From positions 124,001-188,000 of the forward strand of contig NZ_QUZZ01000009.1 of assembly GCF_003545695.1 (NCBI RefSeq): DNA of 64,000 bases, written 5' to 3'. This stretch comes from Taibaiella helva (GTDB lineage: Bacteria > Bacteroidota > Bacteroidia > Chitinophagales > Chitinophagaceae). The first letter of the stretch is position 1, and the number at the start of each line of letters is the position of its first letter. A program made the position numbers and the translations under genes. Below are positions 51,773 through 60,406 of this stretch, piece by piece. The notes below the pieces were generated by a model that saw only the letters and a list, made by a program, of their open reading frames with translations, was not told where the DNA came from and did not search any database.

Positions 51773-53761
51773 CTACTTAAGCTTATTGTTCAGCAGCATA
51801 TACCTTGCCGTCTGGAACCAGGCATCCGTCAGCTGGTAGTAGCGGTCCCGGCTGGCCTGGTCGAGCACCGGCGTGGTATTGTCTTTTGTGCTGAAGTACT
51901 GCGGCCTGGGATTGCCTTCGATATTGAAGCTGCAGAAAACAGAATCCTTGACCACACCGATGCGGCGCCGGTCGGGATTGTAGATAAAAGCCAGCTGTTT
52001 TGAAGGATCCTGCTGTATGAAAGGGCTCAGCAAATCCCTGCCCAGCGTCGTATTGCGGTAGGCAATGTGGCAAAGGCCCGCTGCTGTAGGCAGCACGTCG
52101 CACTGGGAAACCGGGAAGCTGTAAGTGCTGTGCTGGAATAAGGCCGGTGCGTAAAACAGCAGCGGCACATGCATTGCTGTCAGTTCGCTGGTCCAGGCAC
52201 GGGGAAACATATCGCCGGCATCGCCGCCGATACCGTGATCGCCGACGAATACAAAAATGGTATTGCTGAAATAGGCTTCCTTCTTTGCCGCTTCCATAAA
52301 TTGCTGGAAGCAGAAATCGGTATAGCGGAAAGCATTGTATTCATCAGCAGATTCGAAGCCGAAACGCTTAAGGCTGTCGGCCGGTGGGTTCAGCACCTTG
52401 AACTGCGCTTTATCCTCGTCGGGTATCGTATACGGACGATGGTTGTCGGCGGTTTGCACCACGGCGATGAAAGGCTTCTGTTGCGCCGCGAATATCTTGT
52501 TAGCTGAGAGCAGCAGGTTCTTGTCGCTCACGCCCCATACATCCACCTTTGCCGCTTTATAATCGTCCTGCTCGTAGATGTGCAGGTCCTGGATATTGTT
52601 GGTAAGAATGCCGCGGATATTGGCCCAGCTGAGGCTGCCGCCGATCAGGTAATACTTTTCATATCCCTTGAAATCATTCATGATCGTATGCTGGTTCACC
52701 GCCTGGGGATTGCGGCTGGAGGTTTTGGACAAGGCCACATCGGGCGTGCCCGTAATGGTGGTCCATACGCCGCGCGCTGTACCATAGCCCGGTGTAAAGC
52801 AACGGTCGAAGAAGATGCCTTCGCGGCACATGCCGGCAAAGTAGGGTGTTGTGTTGAGCGGGTTGCCGTACATCGAGCTTTTATACGCGCTGAAGGATTC
52901 GCAGATCACGATCACGACATTGGGCTGTTGCTTCAGCAGGCTGTCGGGCTGTACCTCGCGCAGGTAATTCAGCCGGCTGCTGTCGGGCCGGGTAACGCCC
53001 AGGTAGGCAGCCATGAGCGGATAATCCCGTTTTATCTTTTCCTTATTGAAAGTGGCATTGCGAAACTGCAGCGAGCTGAAGAAAGACTGGAAAGGATTGA
53101 GCGCTACATTAGACGCATAATCGTTGCCCAGAATGAAGGCATCGCTCCAGCGCAGCGGGTACTGGCCTATCCTGCCAAAGATAAGGAAAGCCAGCAGCAG
53201 GAAAAAGGCGATGCTGCCGCCGATAGCTGCTGCCTTAGCGGGTTGGCCGGTACGGCGCTGCACGCGGTTGTAGATGCGCCGGATCAGCTTCAGCAATAAA
53301 TACAGCGCCAGCGCAATACCCAGCAATATCCGGATCACCGGGTAGGTTTGCCACATCATCACCGCTGAGGTGCGGGCGTCGGCCACGTAGTTGAGCAGGC
53401 CGGCATTGAGCCTTTCGTTGAGGTAAGCATAGTTGGCGAAGTCGATTGCATAGAAGATGCCGGCGACCAGGATCAGCACAAACCATATGCCCATAGCCAT
53501 CTTCCTGTTGCGGTCGCTGCGGAAAGGATTGAGCGCCGGCACCAGGCCCAGCACAAAGAAGAGCAGGCAGGCAATGGCCACCATACGGGCATCGTAGCGT
53601 AATCCCAGGAACAGCGCGCGGCCATAAGGCACCGGGAGGCTGTTGGAGGGCGCTTTGAACACCGCCAGGAATACCAGGCGCAGCAAGGTCATCAGCAGGA
53701 GAAAAAGCAGCCCTGTAACCAGGAGCCACTGTATATGGCGAGGTAGCGTGATCCGTTTCAA
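51773..53761 (-). CDS. LTA-synthase-family sulfatase/phosphotransferase
   Basis: 662 residues. Five N-terminal membrane segments (to about residue 190) and a periplasmic alkaline-phosphatase-fold domain: VVIVICESFSAYKSSMYGN near 278 (metal-binding Glu), PGYGTARGVWTTITGTP near 320 (nucleophile Thr), FVFVGDHGIGGDAGDMFP near 515 (Asp, His). In Gram-positives LtaS polymerises glycerol phosphate; in Gram-negatives, relatives transfer phosphoglycerol or phosphoethanolamine to glycans or lipid A. The substrate here is unknown. Minus-strand TATTTTTG at 53798-53791 is an exact -7 element, divergent from that of the PAP2 gene. Confidence 0.88.
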   Translation of the reverse strand: MKRITLPRHIQWLLVTGLLFLLLMTLLRLVFLAVFKAPSNSLPVPYGRALFLGLRYDARMVAIACLLFFVLGLVPALNPFRSDRNRKMAMGIWFVLILVAGIFYAIDFANYAYLNERLNAGLLNYVADARTSAVMMWQTYPVIRILLGIALALYLLLKLIRRIYNRVQRRTGQPAKAAAIGGSIAFFLLLAFLIFGRIGQYPLRWSDAFILGNDYASNVALNPFQSFFSSLQFRNATFNKEKIKRDYPLMAAYLGVTRPDSSRLNYLREVQPDSLLKQQPNVVIVICESFSAYKSSMYGNPLNTTPYFAGMCREGIFFDRCFTPGYGTARGVWTTITGTPDVALSKTSSRNPQAVNQHTIMNDFKGYEKYYLIGGSLSWANIRGILTNNIQDLHIYEQDDYKAAKVDVWGVSDKNLLLSANKIFAAQQKPFIAVVQTADNHRPYTIPDEDKAQFKVLNPPADSLKRFGFESADEYNAFRYTDFCFQQFMEAAKKEAYFSNTIFVFVGDHGIGGDAGDMFPRAWTSELTAMHVPLLFYAPALFQHSTYSFPVSQCDVLPTAAGLCHIAYRNTTLGRDLLSPFIQQDPSKQLAFIYNPDRRRIGVVKDSVFCSFNIEGNPRPQYFSTKDNTTPVLDQASRDRYYQLTDAWFQTARYMLLNNKLK

Positions 53762-53790
53762 ACGTTCTTTTTTTCAGTAAAATAATCCTG

Positions 53791-53827
53791 CAAAAATAGG
53801 CTTTCGGGATACACAATTGTAACTTTG
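53791..53827. promoter_or_regulatory. Divergent -7 elements of the LTA-synthase-like and PAP2 genes
   Basis: Minus-strand TATTTTTG (53798 to 53791) and plus-strand TAACTTTG (53820-53827), both exact TAnnTTTG matches. The plus-strand element ends 7 bases before the PAP2 ATG. Confidence 0.55.
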
Positions 53828-53834
53828 CCGCGCT

Positions 53835-54491
53835 ATGGCGATACTTTCAGCTGCTTCAGAAGGGTTCTGGCCGAACCTGTTGCGACAACTTGGAGAATGG
53901 GACAGGGCACTGTTCCTGAAGGTGAATGTCGACTGGGCCGGCGGCTTCGCCGATGCGGTAATGCCTGTGCTGCGCAATCAGCAGACCTGGTATCCGCTTT
54001 ATGCCTTCCTTATCATTTATGTGTTCTGGCGTTTCCGCTGGAAGGCGCTTCCCTTTATCCTCATTGCCGGGCTTACCGTGGTGCTGACCGACCAGGTGAG
54101 CAGCAGCTTTCTCAAAAACTATTTCGACAGAGTTCGTCCCTGCAGCGAACCCCTGCTGGCCGGCATCATGAAATTGCGTGTCGGGCGCTGTCCTACGAGC
54201 GGGAGCTTTACCTCTTCGCATGCCGTCAATCATTTCGGCCTGGCCGCCTATATTATCTTTTGCCTGAAACCTTATTTTAAAAAATGGGCCTGGCTGTTCC
54301 TGCTCTGGGCCGCCTGTATCTGCTATGCCCAGGTCTATGTAGGGGTGCATTACCCCGGCGATGTCAGCGGCGGAGCTTTGGTCGGTATGTTGCTGGGATG
54401 GCTGACCTCGCTGCTGTTTACCCGTTATTTCAATTTCGGAAAGCCGCTAAGGAAGCAACCGGCATCCCCGGGAAACAAGGAAAAATTGTAA
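53835..54491 (+). CDS. PAP2-family phosphatase
   Basis: 218 residues, about five membrane segments. The three acid-phosphatase motifs are present: KNYFDRVRPC near 94-103 (K-x6-RP), PTSGSFTSSHAVNHFG near 120-135 (SGH-like, here SSH), and YVGVHYPGDVSGG near 172-184 (SR-x5-H-x3-D replaced by G-V-H-Y-P-G-D). Such enzymes remove phosphate from undecaprenyl pyrophosphate, phosphatidic acid or lipid A on the periplasmic side. Adjacent to the divergent LTA-synthase-like gene, so both may serve lipid-phosphate chemistry. Possibly leaderless. Confidence 0.9.
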   Translation: MAILSAASEGFWPNLLRQLGEWDRALFLKVNVDWAGGFADAVMPVLRNQQTWYPLYAFLIIYVFWRFRWKALPFILIAGLTVVLTDQVSSSFLKNYFDRVRPCSEPLLAGIMKLRVGRCPTSGSFTSSHAVNHFGLAAYIIFCLKPYFKKWAWLFLLWAACICYAQVYVGVHYPGDVSGGALVGMLLGWLTSLLFTRYFNFGKPLRKQPASPGNKEKL

Positions 54492-54536
54492 GGTCCCGGC
54501 GGCGGACGGCTGACCGAAACCTTACCGGGCGGTTTT

Positions 54537-55280
54537 TCAGGGCTTTTTAAATACCATGATCAGCCGGGGTGAGGTTTCTTCGTCGAAAGGATTAAGATGG
54601 TAATCGCCGAAATGCTCCTGCAGCTCAAGTCCTTCCTGTCGGAATAGCGCCACAAAATCCTTTAGTTCGAAGGCCGATACCCTTTCCTGGTATTGGTGCT
54701 TTTGGCCCTGTTCATCGGTAACCGCGATCTTTTTAACGATCTTACCCTCCTTTACGGCCCTGCGGATATGAAAGGTAACGCCTTCTTTTACTATAGTTTC
54801 AGCCGGCACCAGCCTTTGCTCAATATAATGCTCATTGAAGTAGTCGATCACCAGCGTGCCGCCTTTTTTCAGAGCCGCAGCAAAAGCATGCGCCGCCATA
54901 TGATTGTCGCGGGCGGTGTCGAAATAGCCAAAGCTGGTGAAGAAATTAAAAGCAAAGTCAAAGTAGTTAATGTAGAAAGGAAAGCGCATATCATGTACAT
55001 AAAAATGCAGCCGGCTGGTCTCGGCCTCCTTAGCTTTTTCTATCCTGTGCGCCGACAGGTCGATCCCGATCACTTCATGACCCGATTGGGCAAGCTGCTG
55101 GGCAAATCGTCCCTCGCCGCAGGCAATATCGACGATGCGGCTGCCCAGCGCCGGCTTCAGGTAGTCGACCAGCCCCGAAACGAACAGGCTGGCCTCCTCC
55201 TCATCCCTGTTGCTGTACAGCAAAGGATAATAGCGGGAATCGAACCAGTTCTCAAACCATTCTTTCTTTTCTTCTGTCAT
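54537..55280 (-). CDS. Class I SAM-dependent methyltransferase
   Basis: About 247 residues from MTEEKKEWFENWFDSRYYPL. SRIVDIACGEGRFAQQLAQS near 47 is motif I for S-adenosylmethionine; EVIGIDLSAHRIEKAKEAE follows with the acidic ribose-binding Asp, and FNFFTSFGYFDTARDNHMA near 110 is usual in this Bacteroidota group. Substrate not predictable. The ATG at 55301 falls in a -7 element (minus-strand TAACTTTG, 55306 to 55299), so 55280 was chosen. Confidence 0.87.
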   Translation of the reverse strand: MTEEKKEWFENWFDSRYYPLLYSNRDEEEASLFVSGLVDYLKPALGSRIVDIACGEGRFAQQLAQSGHEVIGIDLSAHRIEKAKEAETSRLHFYVHDMRFPFYINYFDFAFNFFTSFGYFDTARDNHMAAHAFAAALKKGGTLVIDYFNEHYIEQRLVPAETIVKEGVTFHIRRAVKEGKIVKKIAVTDEQGQKHQYQERVSAFELKDFVALFRQEGLELQEHFGDYHLNPFDEETSPRLIMVFKKP

Positions 55281-55298
55281 AAAGTTTTCAAAAACAGG

Positions 55299-55306
55299 CA
55301 AAGTTA
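55299..55306 (-). promoter_or_regulatory. -7 element of the methyltransferase gene
   Basis: Minus-strand TAACTTTG, exact TAnnTTTG match 18 bases before the chosen ATG. Confidence 0.5.
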
Positions 55307-55462
55307 AGCAAAGAACCCTGTTTCGGACAGATGTCGCGGCAGGCGCTACGCAGAAGCGGAAACCCCAGCTCTTTATCCGGGTGCAGGACTGATAAATTCA
55401 CATTTAATATATACGCTTAAGTCCGAAATTCGATTAATTTCGCTGCGCATAAATGATAACCA

Positions 55463-56851
55463 ATGGCATTAATTAAATCGATCTCCGGTATCCGGGGCAC
55501 CATCGGCGGACAACCCGGCCAGGGATTGACACCTATAGACGTTGTAAAGTTCACTGCAGCCTATGGCTCGCTCATCCTCGAACAGGACAAAGGCAAAAAG
55601 ATAGTAGTGGGCCGGGACGGCCGTATTTCGGGCGCTATGGTGCGCAGCCTCGTAACGGCTACCCTTCAGGGATTGGGCTTCGAGGTGATCGACCTGGGCC
55701 TCAGCACCACACCCACCGTAGAAATGGCGGTGACCATGGCCGGCGCAGCAGGAGGCATTATCCTTACTGCCAGCCACAATCCCAAAGAATGGAATGCCCT
55801 GAAGCTGCTGAACCACGAAGGCGAGTTTATCAGCGCCGAAATGGGCGCCCAGGTTCTGGAGCGCGCTGAACAGGAAGCCATCCGCTTTGCAGAGATCAAT
55901 AAGCTGGGTACCATTACGGAAGACGAGTCGTTCATGCAAAAGCATATCGATGCGATACTCGCGCATCCGCTGGTCGACGTGGCCGCGGTTAAAGCCAAGA
56001 GCTATAAAGTTATTGTCGATGCTGTCAACTCTACCGGCGCTGCTTATGTGCCGGCTTTGCTGTCGGCCCTGGGCGTAGAAGAGGTGACCGTACTGAACGG
56101 AGAGGTGACGGGTAACTTTGCGCACAATCCCGAGCCACTGCCCGAGAACCTGCGGGAGCTGTGCAATGAAGTGGCGAAAAGGAATGCCGACCTGGGCATT
56201 GCTGTAGACCCCGATGTGGACCGCCTTTGCTTTGTGTGCGAAGACGGCACGCCCTTCGGCGAAGAATATACCCTGGTGGCCGTAGCCGATTATGTGCTGG
56301 GACATACCAAAGGCAATACCGTATCCAACCTTTCTTCTACCCGCGCCCTCCGCGATGTTACCGAAAAGCATGGCGGCCGGTATTTCGGCAGCGCCGTGGG
56401 CGAAGTGAACGTGGTGAAGAAAATGAAAGAAGTCAATGCCGTGATCGGTGGTGAAGGCAATGGTGGTATCATCGATCCGCAGCTGCACTACGGCCGGGAT
56501 GCGCTGGTGGGCATTGCGCTTTTCCTTACCCACCTTGCTAAATCGGGCAAGGGGATCGGCGCCCTGCGTAAGTCTTATCCTGACTATTTCATTTCCAAGA
56601 ACAAGATCGAGCTGGACGAGACCATCGATGTAAAACATATTTTCGAAAAAATAAAGACGCGCTACAGCAAGCAGCCCATCAATACGGAAGACGGTCTTAA
56701 GATCGAGTTCGATACCGATTGGGTGCACCTGCGTACTTCCAATACCGAGCCGATCATCCGTATCTATTCTGAAAGCAATACGGAAACGACGGCAAGCAAT
56801 ATCGCGAAGCGTATCATGACGGATATCCGCGAGATCATGCAGGAGCGGTAG
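55463..56851 (+). CDS. glmM: Phosphoglucosamine mutase
   Basis: 462 residues, alpha-D-phosphohexomutase fold. Converts glucosamine 6-phosphate to glucosamine 1-phosphate for UDP-GlcNAc, needed for peptidoglycan, lipid A and the polysaccharide encoded upstream. ISGIRGTIGGQPGQGLTP near 6, ILTASHNPKEWNALKLL near 100 with the phosphorylated Ser, GIAVDPDVDRLCFVCEDG near 248 (Mg-binding D-x-D-x-D-R), GGEGNGGIIDP near 331, and LRTSNTEPIIRIYSES near 432. The close relative phosphomannomutase is possible but the N-terminus favours GlmM. TAATTTCG at 55435-55442 is a near -7 element. Confidence 0.87.
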   Translation: MALIKSISGIRGTIGGQPGQGLTPIDVVKFTAAYGSLILEQDKGKKIVVGRDGRISGAMVRSLVTATLQGLGFEVIDLGLSTTPTVEMAVTMAGAAGGIILTASHNPKEWNALKLLNHEGEFISAEMGAQVLERAEQEAIRFAEINKLGTITEDESFMQKHIDAILAHPLVDVAAVKAKSYKVIVDAVNSTGAAYVPALLSALGVEEVTVLNGEVTGNFAHNPEPLPENLRELCNEVAKRNADLGIAVDPDVDRLCFVCEDGTPFGEEYTLVAVADYVLGHTKGNTVSNLSSTRALRDVTEKHGGRYFGSAVGEVNVVKKMKEVNAVIGGEGNGGIIDPQLHYGRDALVGIALFLTHLAKSGKGIGALRKSYPDYFISKNKIELDETIDVKHIFEKIKTRYSKQPINTEDGLKIEFDTDWVHLRTSNTEPIIRIYSESNTETTASNIAKRIMTDIREIMQER

Positions 56852-56874
56852 CCTTAACCTGTGCGGAATCCAGT

Positions 56875-56901
56875 AAGAGCTGCCCCGGGGCAGCTCTTTT
56901 T
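56875..56901 (+). terminator. Terminator of glmM
   Basis: Perfect 12-bp inverted repeat AAGAGCTGCCCC/GGGGCAGCTCTT followed by TTT. Confidence 0.93.
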
Positions 56902-57039
56902 GTAAAAGAAATTTACGCATACCTTACCCGAATTTGTTCTAATTTTAGGCCCCGCCTTGGCCTTTTGGAAAGGCTTTTATTCAATAACAACCAATCCGTT
57001 TCATGCGGTATTCCTGAAAAATTAATTGTTTCACCCATT

Positions 57040-58032
57040 ATGAAAGTAGCGGTAGTCGGCGCAACCGGCCTTGTAGGCAACACCATGTTGCGCACCCTTG
57101 AAGAAAGAAATTTTCCGGTAACGGAGCTTATCCCTGTAGCTTCAGAGCGATCGAAGGGTAAGAAGGTCCTGTTCAAGGGCAAGGAATATACCGTGGTCAC
57201 CCTGCCGGAAGCTGTGGCTATGCGCCCCGATATCGCCCTGTTCTCGGCCGGCGGCGCTACCTCGCTGGAGTGGGCTGAAGCTTTTGCCGCTGTAGGTACC
57301 TATGTGATCGATAATTCTTCGGCCTGGCGTATGCATCCCGATAAGAAGCTGGTGGTGCCCGAGGTCAATGCTTCTGTGCTGAATAAAGAAGACCGCGTGA
57401 TCGCCAATCCCAACTGCTCTACCATACAAATGGTCGTGGTGCTGAAGCCGCTCCACGATAAATATAAGATCAACCGTGTAGTGGTCAGCACTTACCAAAG
57501 CGTTAGCGGCAGCGGACAGAAGGGCGTGGACCACCTGATGTCGGAGCGGGAAAAGACAACGCACAAGCCGCTGTACCCTCATCCTATCGATATGAATGTA
57601 TTGCCCCATATCGACGTGTTCCAGGATAACGGCTATACCAAAGAAGAGATGAAGATGATCCAGGAGACCCGGAAGATCATGGGCGACGACAGCATCCGCG
57701 TGTCGGCAACTACGGTAAGGGTACCGGTAATGGCCGGGCACAGCGAAAGCGTGAACATCGAGTTCAACCAGGATTATAACCTGGACGAGCTGCGCAGTCT
57801 GCTGTCAACTGCGCCGGGGATCGTGGTAATGGATGATCCGAAGAATAATGTTTATCCCATGCCTGTGCTGGCTGCCGGCAGGGACGAAGTATTCGTCGGC
57901 CGGCTGCGGCGCGATTTGTCCCGCGACAATACGCTGAATTGCTGGATCGTGGCCGATAACCTGCGCAAAGGTGCGGCGACCAATGCCGTGCAGATCGCGG
58001 AGTACATCGTGGCGCAGGGCTGGGTGTCTTAA
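57040..58032 (+). CDS. asd: Aspartate-semialdehyde dehydrogenase
   Basis: 330 residues from MKVAVVGATGLVGNTMLRTL. Reduces aspartyl phosphate to the semialdehyde, feeding lysine/diaminopimelate, threonine and methionine. VGATGLVGNTML binds NADP; VIANPNCSTIQMVVVLKPL near 122-140 holds the catalytic Cys; VPVMAGHSESVNIEFN near 230 holds the His. A longer frame from 56965 would add 25 residues unlike the family. Followed by its own hairpin. Confidence 0.96.
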   Translation: MKVAVVGATGLVGNTMLRTLEERNFPVTELIPVASERSKGKKVLFKGKEYTVVTLPEAVAMRPDIALFSAGGATSLEWAEAFAAVGTYVIDNSSAWRMHPDKKLVVPEVNASVLNKEDRVIANPNCSTIQMVVVLKPLHDKYKINRVVVSTYQSVSGSGQKGVDHLMSEREKTTHKPLYPHPIDMNVLPHIDVFQDNGYTKEEMKMIQETRKIMGDDSIRVSATTVRVPVMAGHSESVNIEFNQDYNLDELRSLLSTAPGIVVMDDPKNNVYPMPVLAAGRDEVFVGRLRRDLSRDNTLNCWIVADNLRKGAATNAVQIAEYIVAQGWVS

Positions 58033-58042
58033 CTAATACAAA

Positions 58043-58079
58043 GTTGCCGGAAAGATCCATTCCGGCAACATTATCCTTT
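58043..58079 (+). terminator. Terminator of asd
   Basis: 10-bp stem GTTGCCGGAA/TTCCGGCAAC with a 7-base loop, then ATTATCCTTTTT. Confidence 0.8.
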
Positions 58080-58112
58080 TTCTATCCTAATGCTTATTGC
58101 TATATCCCTCTC

Positions 58113-58430
58113 ATGAACAAATTATACACTTTGCTGGCGGCGACCTTATTGCTGGTCAGTTGTGGCGATGACGACAAAAATGAAGACGTTGTCGGGCAGC
58201 CCAATAAGGACGGCTCTATAGAAACCGTCATCAGCGTTACTCATGCCGACAGCGTCGACCTGCTGACGACTACTCATAAGATATGGGTAAAGGGCGCCCT
58301 CTCCCAAACCTTTGTAACGACCGATACGCTGAAGTCGCTGGGCACCGAGCCTGTTAAAGACGACGACGGCAACACTTTGAGCACAAAGGATAAGAAGAAA
58401 GATTACGAAATCTACATCACGGTAAAATAA
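58113..58430 (+). CDS. Small lipoprotein, unknown function
   Basis: 105 residues from MNKLYTLLAATLLLVSCGDDD. The lipobox LLLVSC gives a lipidated Cys followed by an acidic stretch (GDDDKNED), often a surface-export signal in Bacteroidota. The mature part (SIETVISVTHADSVDLLTTT, KIWVKGALSQTFVTTDTL) is beta-prone and matches nothing I know. Ends 4 bases before the next gene, with which, and the ATP-grasp gene beyond, it forms a compact unit. Confidence 0.75.
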   Translation: MNKLYTLLAATLLLVSCGDDDKNEDVVGQPNKDGSIETVISVTHADSVDLLTTTHKIWVKGALSQTFVTTDTLKSLGTEPVKDDDGNTLSTKDKKKDYEIYITVK

Positions 58431-58434
58431 GGCG

Positions 58435-58779
58435 ATGAAAAAAAGCAAAACGATCACCCTGGTGCTCATTACATCGGCCTTAGCCTCCTGCCATAAAGAG
58501 CAGCAACGCGGCGCCAGCGGCAGTTGGGACGAGAAGAAAGTATACATGCGGTCAGATACTACGGCTTCCTATACCCGCACCCATTACCACTCGGGCGTTG
58601 CCGGCGCCCTGCTCTGGTATTATGCCTTTCGCCCCTATGGCCGTTACAACGGCGGTCGTTACGACCATGCCGGCTATTACAGCGGCGGGCTCGGGCATGA
58701 CGCCAACGTAGGTACCAACAGCACCAAGAATGCCATTATGCGCGGCGGCTTCGGAAGAGGAAGCTCTTCCGTCTCCTGA
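58435..58779 (+). CDS. Small YgiB-like lipoprotein with C-terminal RGGFG
   Basis: 114 residues from MKKSKTITLVLITSALASCH, lipobox ALASC. The mature protein is rich in Gly, Tyr and Arg (FRPYGRYNGGRYDHAGYYSG) and ends NAIMRGGFGRGSSSVS. The RGGFG near the C-terminus, after a Gly-rich stretch, recalls the end of E. coli YgiB (DUF1190), whose gene neighbours the ATP-grasp gene ygiC; here too the next gene is a YgiC-like ATP-grasp protein, 18 bases downstream. This suggests that the ATP-grasp enzyme acts on or with the lipoprotein tail. Overall sequence similarity to YgiB is low. Confidence 0.7.
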   Translation: MKKSKTITLVLITSALASCHKEQQRGASGSWDEKKVYMRSDTTASYTRTHYHSGVAGALLWYYAFRPYGRYNGGRYDHAGYYSGGLGHDANVGTNSTKNAIMRGGFGRGSSSVS

Positions 58780-58797
58780 CCATTAACCCTTGACCCT

Positions 58798-59934
58798 ATG
58801 CAAAGGATCCGGATCACACCCAGGCATAACTGGGAAAAAGCAGTCGAGCAGCTGGGTTTCGGCTTTCATTCCACCAATGTACCTTACTGGGACGAAAGCG
58901 CGTACTACAGCTTCTCCATGGATGAAATACTACAGCTGGAAAGCGCTACGGCAGCTCTTTGGGAGCTATGCCTTAATGCGGTACAGTTCGTTATTGATAC
59001 ACGGCAATATGCCAAATTTCACATACCCGATTGGTTTGTGCCCGAGATCGAGCGCTCCTGGAACGACGACCATCCTTCGATATACGGGCGCTTCGACCTG
59101 GCTTACAACGATCAGGGAGAGATCAAGCTCCTGGAATTTAATGCAGATACGCCGACGAGCCTTTACGAGGCCGCTATCGTGCAATGGTACTGGTTGCAGG
59201 ACTTCGATAAAAACAAAGATCAGTTCAACAGCATTCATGAGAAGCTGGTCGACTACTGGGGCTACCTGAAGCAATATCTACTGCCGGGCAAGCTGCATTT
59301 CACTTGTGTCAAAAGAAGCCTGGAAGACCTGACGACTACGGAGTACCTGCGCGATTGCGCCATACAGGCCGGCATCGATACCCACCTGGTCTTTATCGAC
59401 GATATTGGCTGGGATGATGACCGCAAAGTATTTGCCGACCTGGAAGATGAAGGGATTAAGAACATCTTCAAGCTGTATCCTTATGAATGGATGGTGCAGG
59501 ATGCTTTTGGCAAAAGGATACTGGAAGATCGTAACAAAGCCTTGTGGATAGAACCAGCCTGGCGCATGATCCTTTCCAATAAAGCCATCCTGCCCATACT
59601 CTGGCACCTGTATCCCGGCCATCCGCTCTTGCTGAAAGCCTACTTTGATCAGGGCGACCTGGTCAGCTATGCCCGAAAGCCCATCCTGTCGCGGGAAGGC
59701 GCCAATATATCGCTGGTAAAGCAAGGCCGGCAGCTGCAGCAGACCGGTGGGGAATATGGCGCAGAAGGCTATGTTTACCAGGATCTCTGCGAGCTGCCCG
59801 CTTTCGAGGGCCAATACCCCGTGATCGGTAGCTGGATCATAGGTCAGCAGCCCGCGGGGATAGGGATCAGGGAAAGCGATGGCCTGATCACCAGCAACAC
59901 CAGCCGCTTTATTCCGCATCTCATTCAACCATAA
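58798..59934 (+). CDS. Glutathionylspermidine-synthase-like ATP-grasp protein (YgiC family)
   Basis: 378 residues, the usual length of the YgiC/YjfC group. IKLLEFNADTPTSLYEAAIV near 105-124 is the family signature around the preATP-grasp/ATP-binding fold; WMVQDAFGKRILEDRNKALW near 239 and ARKPILSREGANISLVKQG near 297 (acidic and basic ATP contacts) and IGSWIIGQQPAGIGIRESDG near 342 follow. These enzymes form amide or peptide bonds using ATP; glutathionylspermidine itself is not expected because the amidase domain is missing. Linked to two small lipoprotein genes upstream. Confidence 0.88.
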   Translation: MQRIRITPRHNWEKAVEQLGFGFHSTNVPYWDESAYYSFSMDEILQLESATAALWELCLNAVQFVIDTRQYAKFHIPDWFVPEIERSWNDDHPSIYGRFDLAYNDQGEIKLLEFNADTPTSLYEAAIVQWYWLQDFDKNKDQFNSIHEKLVDYWGYLKQYLLPGKLHFTCVKRSLEDLTTTEYLRDCAIQAGIDTHLVFIDDIGWDDDRKVFADLEDEGIKNIFKLYPYEWMVQDAFGKRILEDRNKALWIEPAWRMILSNKAILPILWHLYPGHPLLLKAYFDQGDLVSYARKPILSREGANISLVKQGRQLQQTGGEYGAEGYVYQDLCELPAFEGQYPVIGSWIIGQQPAGIGIRESDGLITSNTSRFIPHLIQP

Positions 59935-59945
59935 CCAAAACGATC

Positions 59946-60293
59946 ATGGCACAGCTTTCTGTTAATTACATCGAGTTCAGCTGCCGGAATATCCCGGCGA
60001 TTAAAGCCTTTTACGAAGCCGCTTTCGGCTGGACTTTTACCGACTACGGACCCGACTATACTGCTTTTAATGATGGTAAGCTGGATGGTGGCTTTTATCA
60101 CAACGCGGAACATACGCCGGGCGGTCAACCGCTGGTGATCCTGTATACCGAAGCCCTGGAAGCCGCCCGGGAAAAGGTGAAAGCCAGCGGAGGAACCATA
60201 GCAGAAGATATTTTCGCCTTTCCCGGCGGCCGGCGCTTTCATTTTGCAGATCCCGATGGTAATGTGCTGGCCGTATGGAGCGATAAGGAATGA
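59946..60293 (+). CDS. VOC (glyoxalase/bleomycin-resistance) family protein
   Basis: 115 residues, a single vicinal-oxygen-chelate unit. NYIEFSCRNIPAIKAFYEAAF at the N-terminus, WTFTDYGPDYTAFNDGKLDG near 29, and FPGGRRFHFADPDGNVLAVW near 92-111 are typical. Metal ligands of active members (His/Glu) are only partly recognisable. Starts 11 bases after the ATP-grasp gene and might be co-transcribed; specific role unknown. Confidence 0.85.
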   Translation: MAQLSVNYIEFSCRNIPAIKAFYEAAFGWTFTDYGPDYTAFNDGKLDGGFYHNAEHTPGGQPLVILYTEALEAAREKVKASGGTIAEDIFAFPGGRRFHFADPDGNVLAVWSDKE

Positions 60294-60323
60294 GGGTGCT
60301 CCGGGGATAAAGTTTAAACTCAT

Positions 60324-60331
60324 TAACTTTG
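60324..60331 (+). promoter_or_regulatory. -7 element of metH
   Basis: TAACTTTG, exact TAnnTTTG match, 75 bases before the ATG, which leaves a leader of about 70 bases. I see no known riboswitch fold in it. Confidence 0.5.
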
Positions 60332-60406
60332 CCGGGCTTCCCGTGAAGCCGAAACTTTACAAAGACGAGATACTACAGGTATCTAACTATACAACTATTC
60401 TTTTTA

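Noticed and set aside
55469-56920. Minus-strand 483-residue frame across glmM
   Set aside because: Antisense to glmM and runs through its terminator; no recognisable motif.
60332-60406. Possible SAM- or cobalamin-related riboswitch before metH
   Set aside because: The leader is only about 70 bases; a 6-bp hairpin (GGCTTC/GAAGCC) overlaps the probable transcript start and no known riboswitch core is visible.
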